NCBI GenBank assembly: GCA_012517095.1
Contig: JAAYVQ010000157.1
Coordinates: 1 to 46,776, forward strand
DNA: 46,776 bases
DNA from: Phycisphaerae bacterium
GTDB lineage: Bacteria; Planctomycetota; Phycisphaerae; Sedimentisphaerales; Anaerohalosphaeraceae
Direction of reading: 5' to 3'
The translations under genes were made by a program, and so were the position numbers. The notes under the pieces are model-generated. The model saw only the letters and a list, made by a program, of their open reading frames with translations, was not told the DNA's origin and made no database searches. Positions 40,773-46,776 of the stretch are shown in pieces; within the stretch, counting starts at the first letter, position 1, and every line of letters begins with the position of its first letter.

Positions 40773-40805
40773 CTGAACGGTTGTTATGCGAAAGGGACAA
40801 GACCC

Positions 40806-42446
40806 ATGGCTCAGGTTTCCATCAGCCCCAGCGGTGAATCATTCCCCATCCCCGTCGAATCCGATTATGCCGCCGAATTTCAACGGCTCTCTCGTCTGGC
40901 CGAATCCGCCCGTCGGGAAGGGAAAGAGGTCGTCGTCGTCATGGGCGTCGGATTTGTCGGCGCGGTCATGGCCGCCATTATCGCCGACACCGTCGATCCC
41001 GCCTCCGGTAAGCCGAGCAAGTTCGTCATCGGTTGCCAGCGTCCCAGTCCCCGCAGCTATTGGAAGATCCCCCTGCTCAACCGCGGCATCTCGCCGGTAA
41101 AGGCCGAAGATCCCGCCGTCGATCCGATGATCGAACGCTGTGTCAATCAGAAACGGACGCTGGTCGCCACCTACAACAGCGATTGTCTCAAGCTGGCCGA
41201 TTGCGTGGTCGTCGATGTCCAGTGTGACTACAGCAAGCGCGACTTGGGCAACCTGCGAACCGGCCAGGCCGACATGAAGGCCCTTGAAGAAACCATGCGG
41301 ACCCTCGGCGATAAAATCCAGCCCCACTGCCTGACGCTGATCGAAACCACTGTCGCACCGGGAACGACGGAGTTTGTCGCCTGGCCCATCCTCAAGAAGG
41401 CCTTCCGCCAGCGCGGCATTGATTCCGAACCGATCCTGGCCCATAGCTTTGAGCGTGTCATGCCCGGCCGTGAATATGTCGCCTCGATCCGTGATTTCTG
41501 GCGAGTCTGTTCCGGCTGTAATGCCGAAGCCCGACAGCGGGTGGAAAAGTTCCTCCGCGAAGTCCTCAATACCAAAGACTTCCCGCTGACGGTCATGGAT
41601 CGGCCCATCGAATCGGAAACCACCAAGATCGTCGAGAACTCCTACCGTGCGACCATCCTGGCGTTTCTCAATGAATGGAGTTTGTTCGCCGAACGCAACG
41701 GCGTGGACCTGATCAAGGTCATCAAGGCCATCAAGATGCGTCCCACGCACAGCAATATGATCTTCCCCGGCCCCGGCGTCGGGGGTTATTGTCTGCCCAA
41801 AGACGGCGGCCTGGGTTTCTGGGCCTACAAACACATCCTGGGTTTCGACGACGACATCTTTAAAATCACCACCACCGCCATCGACATCAACGACACTCGC
41901 GGTCTGCACGCCGCCACGCTGACCCGCGACGCTTTGCGAAACATGGGCCGTTACATCGCCGGAGCCAATGTCTTGATCTGCGGGGCCAGTTATCGACAGG
42001 ATGTCGCCGACACCCGTTATAGCGGCTCGGAGGTCGTCGTGCGAAAACTCACCGAAATGGGCGCCGAGATGCGAATCCACGATCCCTATGTCGAGCACTG
42101 GTACGAACTGGAAAATCAGGATACCTATCCCGCTCCGGGTGCCAGCTTGTCGCGGTTCTTTCGCAACCAGGCCGACCTGACGAAGAGCCGGATTCTTCAA
42201 GATCTCCCGACGGCACTGAAAGGTGTGGACGCATTGATCCTGGCCGTGCCGCATCAGCCCTATCTCAATCTCAATCCCGACGATATCGTCAAGTGGGCGG
42301 GCGGACCCATCGCGGTGATTGATTGTTACGGGATCTTGAAGGATGACCAGATTCGCCGATACTTCGAACTCGGTTGCGAGGTCAAGGCCCTCGGCCGCGG
42401 TCACATTCAGCGCATCAAGGAATCCGTTCGTGGCTTACGAAAATAA
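40806..42446 (+). CDS. Nucleotide-sugar dehydrogenase (UDP-glucose/GDP-mannose dehydrogenase family)
   Basis: The 546-residue protein has an N-terminal NAD-binding domain (VVVVMGVGFVGAVMAAIIAD, with the GxGxxG-type turn at GVGFVG), a central helical domain, and a C-terminal nucleotide-sugar domain (ANVLICGASYRQDVADTRYSGSEVV, the family's 'G.aYK.dv.D.R.SP' motif). The catalytic cysteine is C329 in FPGPGVGGYCLPKD, and the general acid/base region ENSYRATILAFLNEW has the conserved Lys/Asn. It oxidises the C6 hydroxyl of a UDP- or GDP-sugar, or a UDP-HexNAc, to the uronate in two NAD-dependent steps. It is 90-100 residues longer than most family members: about 40 extra residues at the N-terminus and an insertion near 440-460. 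It would feed exopolysaccharide or cell-surface glycan synthesis. Confidence 0.9.
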   Translation: MAQVSISPSGESFPIPVESDYAAEFQRLSRLAESARREGKEVVVVMGVGFVGAVMAAIIADTVDPASGKPSKFVIGCQRPSPRSYWKIPLLNRGISPVKAEDPAVDPMIERCVNQKRTLVATYNSDCLKLADCVVVDVQCDYSKRDLGNLRTGQADMKALEETMRTLGDKIQPHCLTLIETTVAPGTTEFVAWPILKKAFRQRGIDSEPILAHSFERVMPGREYVASIRDFWRVCSGCNAEARQRVEKFLREVLNTKDFPLTVMDRPIESETTKIVENSYRATILAFLNEWSLFAERNGVDLIKVIKAIKMRPTHSNMIFPGPGVGGYCLPKDGGLGFWAYKHILGFDDDIFKITTTAIDINDTRGLHAATLTRDALRNMGRYIAGANVLICGASYRQDVADTRYSGSEVVVRKLTEMGAEMRIHDPYVEHWYELENQDTYPAPGASLSRFFRNQADLTKSRILQDLPTALKGVDALILAVPHQPYLNLNPDDIVKWAGGPIAVIDCYGILKDDQIRRYFELGCEVKALGRGHIQRIKESVRGLRK

Positions 42447-42463
42447 AACCGTTTAAACAGTCG

Positions 42464-43387
42464 TCATCCGACGGTTACGGCTTCGACCCGTTTGCGAAGA
42501 CACCGATCGATCGCCTCGATCATACCCTTGCTGTCGGGTTTGGATACTTGGGCGTCGGCCCCGACGGATTTGCCCTTGCGAAGGTTGTCCTCCGTAATCA
42601 GAGAAGAAAATAGCACGACCGGAATGGCGGATAACGACGGGTCTTCCTTGATTCGGCGAGTCAGGAACAAACCATCCATCCGCGGCATTTCAATATCCGT
42701 CAGGACCAGGTCACACGGGCCTTCCGGATCGTGACGGTGTTTCTCGATTGTATCCCACGCCTCCTGCCCATCCGTACAAACCGTTAATTGTTCAAATCCG
42801 GCCAGAGTTAGAATCTGCACCAGATTGTTTCGCAGGATCGAGGAATCGTCGGCCAGAATGATGCGCGATTTTTTTCGATCCGACAGGACGGCGATATCCT
42901 GCGGTTTCGCCGTCGTTGCATTTTCGACGCCGAGAATATCGCTGATCAGCGTCTCAAAATCCGCGATTAACACGATCTGGTTATCGACCTTGGCCACACC
43001 GGTCACCGGAACTCGCATATCCACCAGGTACTTCGATGGCGCCTCGATCTCATCCCAGCGCAGACGATAGATCCGCTCAACCCGATCAACCAGTACTCCA
43101 CAGGTCACCTCGTTGAACTCGACGACAATGATTAACCCATTGCCCCCGCGGGTTTCGTCCCCTTCCATGTTGAAATGCCGACCGAGATTGACCAGCGTCA
43201 GGACCCGATCCCGTAACAGAAAACTGCCCTCCACGGCCAACGGCGCATGGGGAATATGGAGGGTCTTTTGTCGTTGGACGACCTCTCGGACCTTGGCAAC
43301 ATTGATTCCGAACGGCGTCTTTCCGAGCTTGAATACCAGCAACTCCATTTCGTTGGTTCCGGCTTCAAGCAAAATCGAACTGGCCAT
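42464..43387 (-). CDS. cheV: Chemotaxis coupling protein CheV (CheW-receiver fusion)
   Basis: The 307-residue protein has a CheW domain at about 12-155 (LLVFKLGKTPFGINVAKVREVV, GSFLLRDRVLTLVNLGRHF, VLVDRVERIYRLRWDEIEAP) and a receiver domain at about 172-300 with acidic residues D180-D181, phosphorylated D231 (LVLTDIEMPRMDG), threonine/serine in VLFSSLI and the lysine in QVSKPDS. CheV links chemoreceptors to CheA and is tuned by phosphorylation of its receiver; it works at the cytoplasmic face of the receptor array. It is alone here, with no CheA, CheB, CheR or receptor gene beside it, and it lies 152 bases downstream of a minus-strand metallophosphoesterase. A small palindrome (CGGACAAGTCCG, 43508-43519) lies upstream of it. 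Confidence 0.95.
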   Translation of the reverse strand: MASSILLEAGTNEMELLVFKLGKTPFGINVAKVREVVQRQKTLHIPHAPLAVEGSFLLRDRVLTLVNLGRHFNMEGDETRGGNGLIIVVEFNEVTCGVLVDRVERIYRLRWDEIEAPSKYLVDMRVPVTGVAKVDNQIVLIADFETLISDILGVENATTAKPQDIAVLSDRKKSRIILADDSSILRNNLVQILTLAGFEQLTVCTDGQEAWDTIEKHRHDPEGPCDLVLTDIEMPRMDGLFLTRRIKEDPSLSAIPVVLFSSLITEDNLRKGKSVGADAQVSKPDSKGMIEAIDRCLRKRVEAVTVG

Positions 43388-43507
43388 ATCCGTACTCTCG
43401 CAAACGCACCCTGGGCTTTCGTCTTTCTCGGCCGGGCTCCAATCCCGGTCTGTCGCTGGATTATCGTCTGAACCGATATGAGGAATAATCCGATTTTACC
43501 GAAAGTA

Positions 43508-43519
43508 CGGACAAGTCCG
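43508..43519. repeat. 12-base palindrome upstream of cheV
   Basis: CGGAC-AA-GTCCG, perfect five-base arms, in the 164-base gap before cheV. It may be an operator. No -35/-10 pair with good spacing was found around it. Confidence 0.35.
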
Positions 43520-43551
43520 ATAAACGAAAGGAAAATCCCGACAACAAACCC

Positions 43552-44205
43552 TCATACGGATAACAGTTCAAAGCTGCAAAGATCCGAATGAATCAGAATA
43601 GACGCATATCGACCGTGACGGAAGGCCCCGGGATTGACCAAGGTGGTTTTTCCCAGACGGTCCCATCCTACGGAATCGTGAAAATGCCCGGATAAGGCCA
43701 GAACCGGCTGAGTTCGCTCGATGAATTCGCGGATCTCACGGCTCCCGGAATGGCAATCCCCATTTCGATCGACGGCCGTGTTCGCCGGAGGCATGTGCGA
43801 AACAAAGATGACCGGGCGATCGGAGGGAAATTGCGAGGTCAACCAATCCAGACAGCTTGACACCCAATCGTGGGCGTTGACGGGTTGGGGAACATGGGGA
43901 CAAGCGAGCCAACTGCAAAAACCCAGCAGCGTCCAATCCCGAAAATCCACCCGACGGCAGTGAAGATCGGTTTTGGATTCAACCAGGTATTGATTGACGG
44001 CCAGCCCATCGCAATTTCCGGGAACCGCGAATACATGGGGATTAAACCGATGCATCTCGGCAAGAATATCCCGCATCTCGCGACGTCCCCCGAAATTGGT
44101 GATATCCCCGGAAATCAAAACCAGATCCGCCTTGGCCATCGATTCGCCAATCGCCGGAAGAAAATCCAGATCGCCGTGAACATCCGATATCGCAATGATT
44201 TCCAT
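43552..44205 (-). CDS. Calcineurin-like metallophosphoesterase
   Basis: The start at 44205 has GAGGTG ten bases upstream and lies after the promoter at 44246-44274; the longer frame to 44274 would begin inside that promoter. The 217-residue protein shows the phosphoesterase blocks in order: ISDVHGDL (DxH), SGDITN (GDxxx), VPGNCDG (GNxD/E), VSHMPP and ALSGHFHDS (GHxH), which hold two metal ions. It resembles the small single-domain branch (YfcE/MJ0936-like, cytosolic) that cleaves cyclic or phosphodiester substrates. The actual substrate is unknown. It is divergent from the DAHP synthase gene, and the two promoters face away from each other in a shared gap of 147 bases. Confidence 0.88.
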   Translation of the reverse strand: MEIIAISDVHGDLDFLPAIGESMAKADLVLISGDITNFGGRREMRDILAEMHRFNPHVFAVPGNCDGLAVNQYLVESKTDLHCRRVDFRDWTLLGFCSWLACPHVPQPVNAHDWVSSCLDWLTSQFPSDRPVIFVSHMPPANTAVDRNGDCHSGSREIREFIERTQPVLALSGHFHDSVGWDRLGKTTLVNPGAFRHGRYASILIHSDLCSFELLSV

Positions 44206-44245
44206 TTGTTTTCCGTTCACCTCTGATAATGAATGTTGTTCGGTG

Positions 44246-44274
44246 ATTGTAGGACCCGGACTCCGACGGGTCAA
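44246..44274 (-). promoter_or_regulatory. Promoter of the metallophosphoesterase gene
   Basis: On the minus strand, TTGACC (44269-44274), a 17-base spacer and TACAAT (44246-44251). It fits a start codon at 44205. Confidence 0.82.
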
Positions 44275-44284
44275 TGGAAAACGC

Positions 44285-44313
44285 TGGTCAGCCCCCCTGA
44301 ATCACGATACAAT
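44285..44313 (+). promoter_or_regulatory. Promoter of the DAHP synthase gene
   Basis: TGGTCA at 44285-44290, a 17-base spacer and TACAAT at 44308-44313. The leader would be about 33 bases to the ATG at 44353, which shows that the longer frame from 44233 is not used. Confidence 0.65.
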
Positions 44314-44352
44314 ACGATCAAACTTCAGAATTCCGATACGAGGATGATTGCC

Positions 44353-45372
44353 ATGATTGTCGTCATGAAACCCGGAGCCACCAAAGACCAGGTTCGTCAT
44401 GTTGTCGGACTGGTCCGCGAGTTCGGCCTTAAGGAACATATTATCGAAGGCACCGACCGTACCGTCGTCGCCTGCATCGGCGATAAACGGATGGTCGAGA
44501 AGGACGCCATTGAAAACGCACCGATGGTCGAGCGGATTGTTCCGATCCTGGCGCCGTACAAAATGGCGTCCCTGGAAGTTCGGCAGAGCCGGAGCGTTTT
44601 TGAGATCGGTCCGCAACGATTCCCTCTCGGAGCCGCTCGTGTCGGCGTCATCGCCGGGCCCTGTTCGGTGGAAAGCCGAGATCAGATTCTCCGGACCGCC
44701 GAGGCCGTTAAGGAGTCCGGGTGTATCGGTCTTCGGGGCGGCGCTTTTAAGCCCCGAACGAGTCCCTACGCTTTTCAGGGTCTGGGATCCAAAGGGCTGG
44801 CGATTCTGGCCGAAGCCCGCGAAAAAACCGGCTTGGCGATTGTCACCGAAGTCATTGGTCTTGAACAACTTGACGAGGTCGCCGAAGTCAGTGATGTCCT
44901 GCAGATCGGGGCTCGTAACATGCAGCATTATCCCTTACTGGAGGCCGTGGGAAAAGTCCGAAAACCGGTTTTACTCAAGCGCGGAATGAGCGCGCGGCTG
45001 GACGAGTTTCTGCTGGCTGCAGAATATATTATCAACGCCGGAAACAACCAGGTCATTCTTTGCGAACGGGGAATTCGGACCTTCGAGGAATATTGCCGAA
45101 ACACCCTGTGTCTGACGGCCGTGCCGGCCCTGAACGAAATGACCCATTTGCCGGTTGTCGTCGATCCCTCCCACGGTACCGGACATGCCCATTTTGTCCC
45201 ACCCTTGTGCCGCGCCGCGGTGGCCGCCGGAGCCGACGGTCTGATCCTCGAATGTCACCCCGACCCGGAACATGCCTCCTCCGATGGCGCTCAATCTGTA
45301 ACTCCCGCCGTCCTCTCGGATCTGATGAATCAGCTACACCGTGTCGCACGAGCCATCGACCGAGATTTATAA
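44353..45372 (+). CDS. aroF: 3-deoxy-7-phosphoheptulonate (DAHP) synthase, type I-beta
   Basis: The start at 44353 follows GAGGA by nine bases and gives 339 residues, the length of the Thermotoga-type enzyme. Residues 1-70 are an N-terminal ferredoxin-like/ACT-type regulatory domain ([18 protein letters not shown]). The barrel begins at about 95: [11 protein letters not shown] (phosphoenolpyruvate-binding loop), [17 protein letters not shown] (phosphate and substrate site), [22 protein letters not shown], and [13 protein letters not shown], with the metal-binding histidine. It joins phosphoenolpyruvate and erythrose 4-phosphate in the first step of the shikimate pathway. Type I-beta enzymes are commonly feedback-controlled by Phe or Tyr through the N-domain. 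A strong hairpin terminator follows. Confidence 0.96.
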   Translation: MIVVMKPGATKDQVRHVVGLVREFGLKEHIIEGTDRTVVACIGDKRMVEKDAIENAPMVERIVPILAPYKMASLEVRQSRSVFEIGPQRFPLGAARVGVIAGPCSVESRDQILRTAEAVKESGCIGLRGGAFKPRTSPYAFQGLGSKGLAILAEAREKTGLAIVTEVIGLEQLDEVAEVSDVLQIGARNMQHYPLLEAVGKVRKPVLLKRGMSARLDEFLLAAEYIINAGNNQVILCERGIRTFEEYCRNTLCLTAVPALNEMTHLPVVVDPSHGTGHAHFVPPLCRAAVAAGADGLILECHPDPEHASSDGAQSVTPAVLSDLMNQLHRVARAIDRDL

Positions 45373-45390
45373 AACGACCCAGAGAAATAC

Positions 45391-45421
45391 AAAAGGCGTG
45401 CGGGAGAGACGCACGCCTTTT
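45391..45421. terminator. Bidirectional intrinsic terminator
   Basis: A 12-bp perfect stem, AAAAGGCGTGCG with CGCACGCCTTTT, around a 7-base loop. The four Ts at one end and four As at the other let it act on both the DAHP synthase transcript (+) and the convergent 3D-domain gene (-). Confidence 0.93.
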
Positions 45422-45465
45422 GATTACCGAATTTCGAGAACTGAGGTGTTCGATTTGAATCTGGA

Positions 45466-46122
45466 TTAGCTGACTTTTACCCGAACATTCATATATTTGA
45501 CGCCGAATCTTTTCGCCTCGGCATGACTATGGAAAAACAGGTCTAATCGATTGCCCTTAATGGCGCGGCCGCGATCCATCACCTTGACGGGCTGACCGTC
45601 ATTGTATCCGGGAATCATCATTTGGGTTCCAAAACGGAACTTCTTGTCGGCCGCAACCAGAACATCCCCGGCACGGATGCGATGCATATTGGCCGTAATC
45701 CCGTCGTCTTTGCCGCAGCATTTCGTGCAGGCACAATACCCCGTGACGCGCATCCGAACCGTTACCCATTTTTCATCCTGGGTCTGTTGCTGGAATTGCT
45801 CAACCATGACCGGCAGGGTTCGTAACTGATCCAGAAGCTGATTGTCGGTAGAAAGGTTCGTTTGAATTTCAGTTACAGGATCGGAATGTCCAATCACCGA
45901 ATCCTGAAGGCGAACTTCGGCACGGTTATCGGACTGACCAAACCAGGGCCGACTCAAGGAAATCAACTCATGGCCCTGTTCTCCGTTGCCAACGGAAAAC
46001 CATATCGCGCATCCGCCGATGGCAAGGATCAGCGTCGCCAGGCCCTTGGGACTCAAAAAGAAGCCCCAATTCACTTGCCGAAACAACCATCCTAAAACGC
46101 TTCCAGTCATATTTGATCGCAT
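45466..46122 (-). CDS. 3D-domain (RlpA/MltA-like beta-barrel) membrane-anchored protein
   Basis: The 218-residue protein has one membrane helix near 27-45 (LATLILAIGGCAIWFSV), a linker rich in Gln, Ser and Asp, and a C-terminal domain facing outward. The last 100 residues carry the 3D signature, with three key aspartates: MRVTGYCACTKCCGKDDGITA, VLVAADKKFRFGTQMMIPGY, KVMDRGRAIKGNRLDLFFHSHAEAKRFG. This fold is shared by MltA, EG45-type endoglucanases and the Bacillus YuiC/YabE group, which act on peptidoglycan. It may trim cell-wall strands, but the substrate is not proved. The start (46122) has a GAGAG nearby, and a good promoter lies further upstream. Confidence 0.85.
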   Translation of the reverse strand: MRSNMTGSVLGWLFRQVNWGFFLSPKGLATLILAIGGCAIWFSVGNGEQGHELISLSRPWFGQSDNRAEVRLQDSVIGHSDPVTEIQTNLSTDNQLLDQLRTLPVMVEQFQQQTQDEKWVTVRMRVTGYCACTKCCGKDDGITANMHRIRAGDVLVAADKKFRFGTQMMIPGYNDGQPVKVMDRGRAIKGNRLDLFFHSHAEAKRFGVKYMNVRVKVS

Positions 46123-46147
46123 GTATTTCTCTCGGGTTTTGATTTAT

Positions 46148-46165
46148 CCTGTTATTTTCAACAGG
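46148..46165 (-). repeat. Hairpin in the leader of the 3D-domain gene
   Basis: CCTGTT and AACAGG pair around ATTTTC, 26 bases before the start codon, inside a leader of about 110 bases. Confidence 0.45.
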
Positions 46166-46240
46166 TTGAACTCGATTGTCTTCAGCGATCCTTCGGTGTG
46201 AATCCAGCCCCATATCCCTGGGTCGTTGACTGTGAGGGTT

Positions 46241-46269
46241 ATTGTAGGAAGTCAACCGTAAAGAGTCAA
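46241..46269 (-). promoter_or_regulatory. Promoter of the 3D-domain gene
   Basis: On the minus strand, TTGACT (46264-46269), a 17-base spacer and TACAAT (46241-46246). Confidence 0.85.
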
Positions 46270-46559
46270 GAAAATAGCCGCTATCCGATTGAATATTATC
46301 CGATAATAATCCCATTTTCTATGCTCGAAAACGCGTTTTTGAAAAATTTTCCGGTCCAATAAATCAAACCGGATTTATGGAAGGTCCGTTTTTGTTTTCC
46401 CAGAAAATCGAGCTTGGAGAATCTCGTCATTCTTCGGGGATACAGCTTTTTCCTTTTCACTTGACCTGCAATCCGTTATATAGAGTTTTCCGAGAACCCA
46501 ATCATCGTCCGATAACCTGAAGTTGAATAATGGATCCATAGAGAGATTGAGGAGAACCC

Positions 46560-46776
46560 ATGAAACGAGCGGCATTGCTTTGTATCATGTTTGGATGTAT
46601 CGAGATCGATCCCGTAAATGCCGCCGACCTTTATGTTTCTCCCCAAGGGAATGATCGCTGGTCGGGATCGCTTGCTATGCCCAATTCTGAAAAAACTGAT
46701 GGACCAATGGCGACGCTGGTTGCCGCGCGTGATGCCATACGGAAACGGACATCAGCCGGTCCTCTTACCCAACCCA
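46560..46776 (+). CDS. Secreted protein, probably right-handed beta-helix (3' end outside window)
   Basis: Only the first 72 codons are inside the window. GAGGAG at 46549-46554 sits five bases before the ATG. The N-terminus (MKRAALLCIMFGCIEIDPVNAA) is a signal peptide, followed by DLYVSPQGNDRWSG and GPMATLVAARDAIRKR. This 'YVSPxGNDxWSG ... GPxATLxxARDAIR' start is common to bacterial right-handed beta-helix proteins and pectate-lyase-like or DUF1565-type polysaccharide enzymes, and is frequent in planctomycetes. Catalytic residues would lie beyond the edge. It fits the polysaccharide-degradation theme of this region. Confidence 0.75.
   Translation, partial: MKRAALLCIMFGCIEIDPVNAADLYVSPQGNDRWSGSLAMPNSEKTDGPMATLVAARDAIRKRTSAGPLTQP

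Larger units (their letters stand above)
46123..46559. other. Divergent gap of 437 bases
   Basis: It holds the minus-strand promoter at 46241-46269 and the leader hairpin at 46148-46165. Two TATCCGAT repeats occur around 46280-46305 and GTCCGATAA occurs at about 46508. On the plus strand only a weak TTTTCA-N17-TATATA (46454-46482) could serve the 46560 gene. Nothing else is seen. Confidence 0.55.

Noticed and set aside
40839-42404. 521-codon minus-strand frame opposite the nucleotide-sugar dehydrogenase
   Set aside because: It has no family match and no start signal; the plus strand is certain.
46461-46482. TTGACC followed by TATATA before the last gene
   Set aside because: The spacer is only ten bases, too short for a sigma70 promoter.

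Overview
The window looks like the chromosome of a planctomycete, most likely a Phycisphaerae/Sedimentisphaerales-type polysaccharide degrader. This is inferred from family content, not from a marker-gene comparison. The clues are half-dockerin tails (GDLDGDCAVDLNDF and relatives) on three secreted proteins, SUMF1, DUF1080, DUF1349, CotH and lamin-tail domains, a membrane-anchored Hanks-type kinase with a planctomycete-like N-terminal helical segment, many secreted proteins, and the classical rpsO-pnp pair. No rRNA, tRNA, CRISPR array, transposase or phage gene was seen.

Layout. 1-3593 (+): the end of a radical SAM protein, a transmembrane Ser/Thr kinase that overlaps it, an aminoglycoside-phosphotransferase-fold kinase and a TetR regulator. 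3640-6455 (+): a sigma70-type promoter, then two exported ClpP/SppA/NfeD-fold proteins in tandem; the second seems to lack the catalytic lysine. 6606-6932 (+): a solitary FliS. 6962-11860 (-): an anchored metzincin protease, then a compact sugar operon read in the order VOC protein, DhaK-like, DhaL-like, LsrF-like aldolase/thiolase, Tat-exported D-lyxose-isomerase-like cupin. Divergent from it at 12026 (+) is a Tat-exported hydroxypyruvate-isomerase-like protein, then a DUF1080 lipoprotein. 13771-14945 (-): a GGQ release-factor-like protein and a WalJ-like metallo-beta-lactamase. 15155-18196 (+): a 1013-residue PAS/coiled-coil kinase-like protein. 18255-29032 (-): an exported rubrerythrin-like protein, a SUMF1-PcRGLX/YetA fusion, and two large secreted Con-A/PA14 proteins with half-dockerins. 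29795-35101 (+): a 1768-residue CotH/lamin-tail protein. 35419-42446 (+): rpsO, pnp, a cold-shock protein, an NtrB/NtrC-like two-component pair and a nucleotide-sugar dehydrogenase. 42464-46122: CheV (-), a metallophosphoesterase (-), type I-beta DAHP synthase (+) and a 3D-domain protein (-). The right edge cuts a beta-helix-type secreted protein (+).

How the genes may work together. The 8266-12910 block reads as a sugar catabolic module: an isomerase makes a ketose, an ATP-dependent DhaK/DhaL pair phosphorylates it, and a class I LsrF-like enzyme cleaves the product. The three DhaK key residues, the three DhaL Mg-ADP aspartates and the LsrF Schiff-base lysine all sit at the same positions as in the E. 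coli enzymes, but the combination is not a standard pathway. The secreted block (19704-35101 and the 46560 gene) fits extracellular pectin or complex-polysaccharide breakdown, and the 1205-residue PL26-like fusion is its most enzyme-like member.

Promoters of the form TTGNNN-N16/17-TANNNT recur at many gene starts and helped choose start codons. Strong intrinsic terminators lie after 12910, below 23547 and between 45372 and 45466. The leaders of rpsO and the cold-shock gene, and a pair of overlapping palindromes at 8167-8200, are the best RNA or DNA regulatory candidates.
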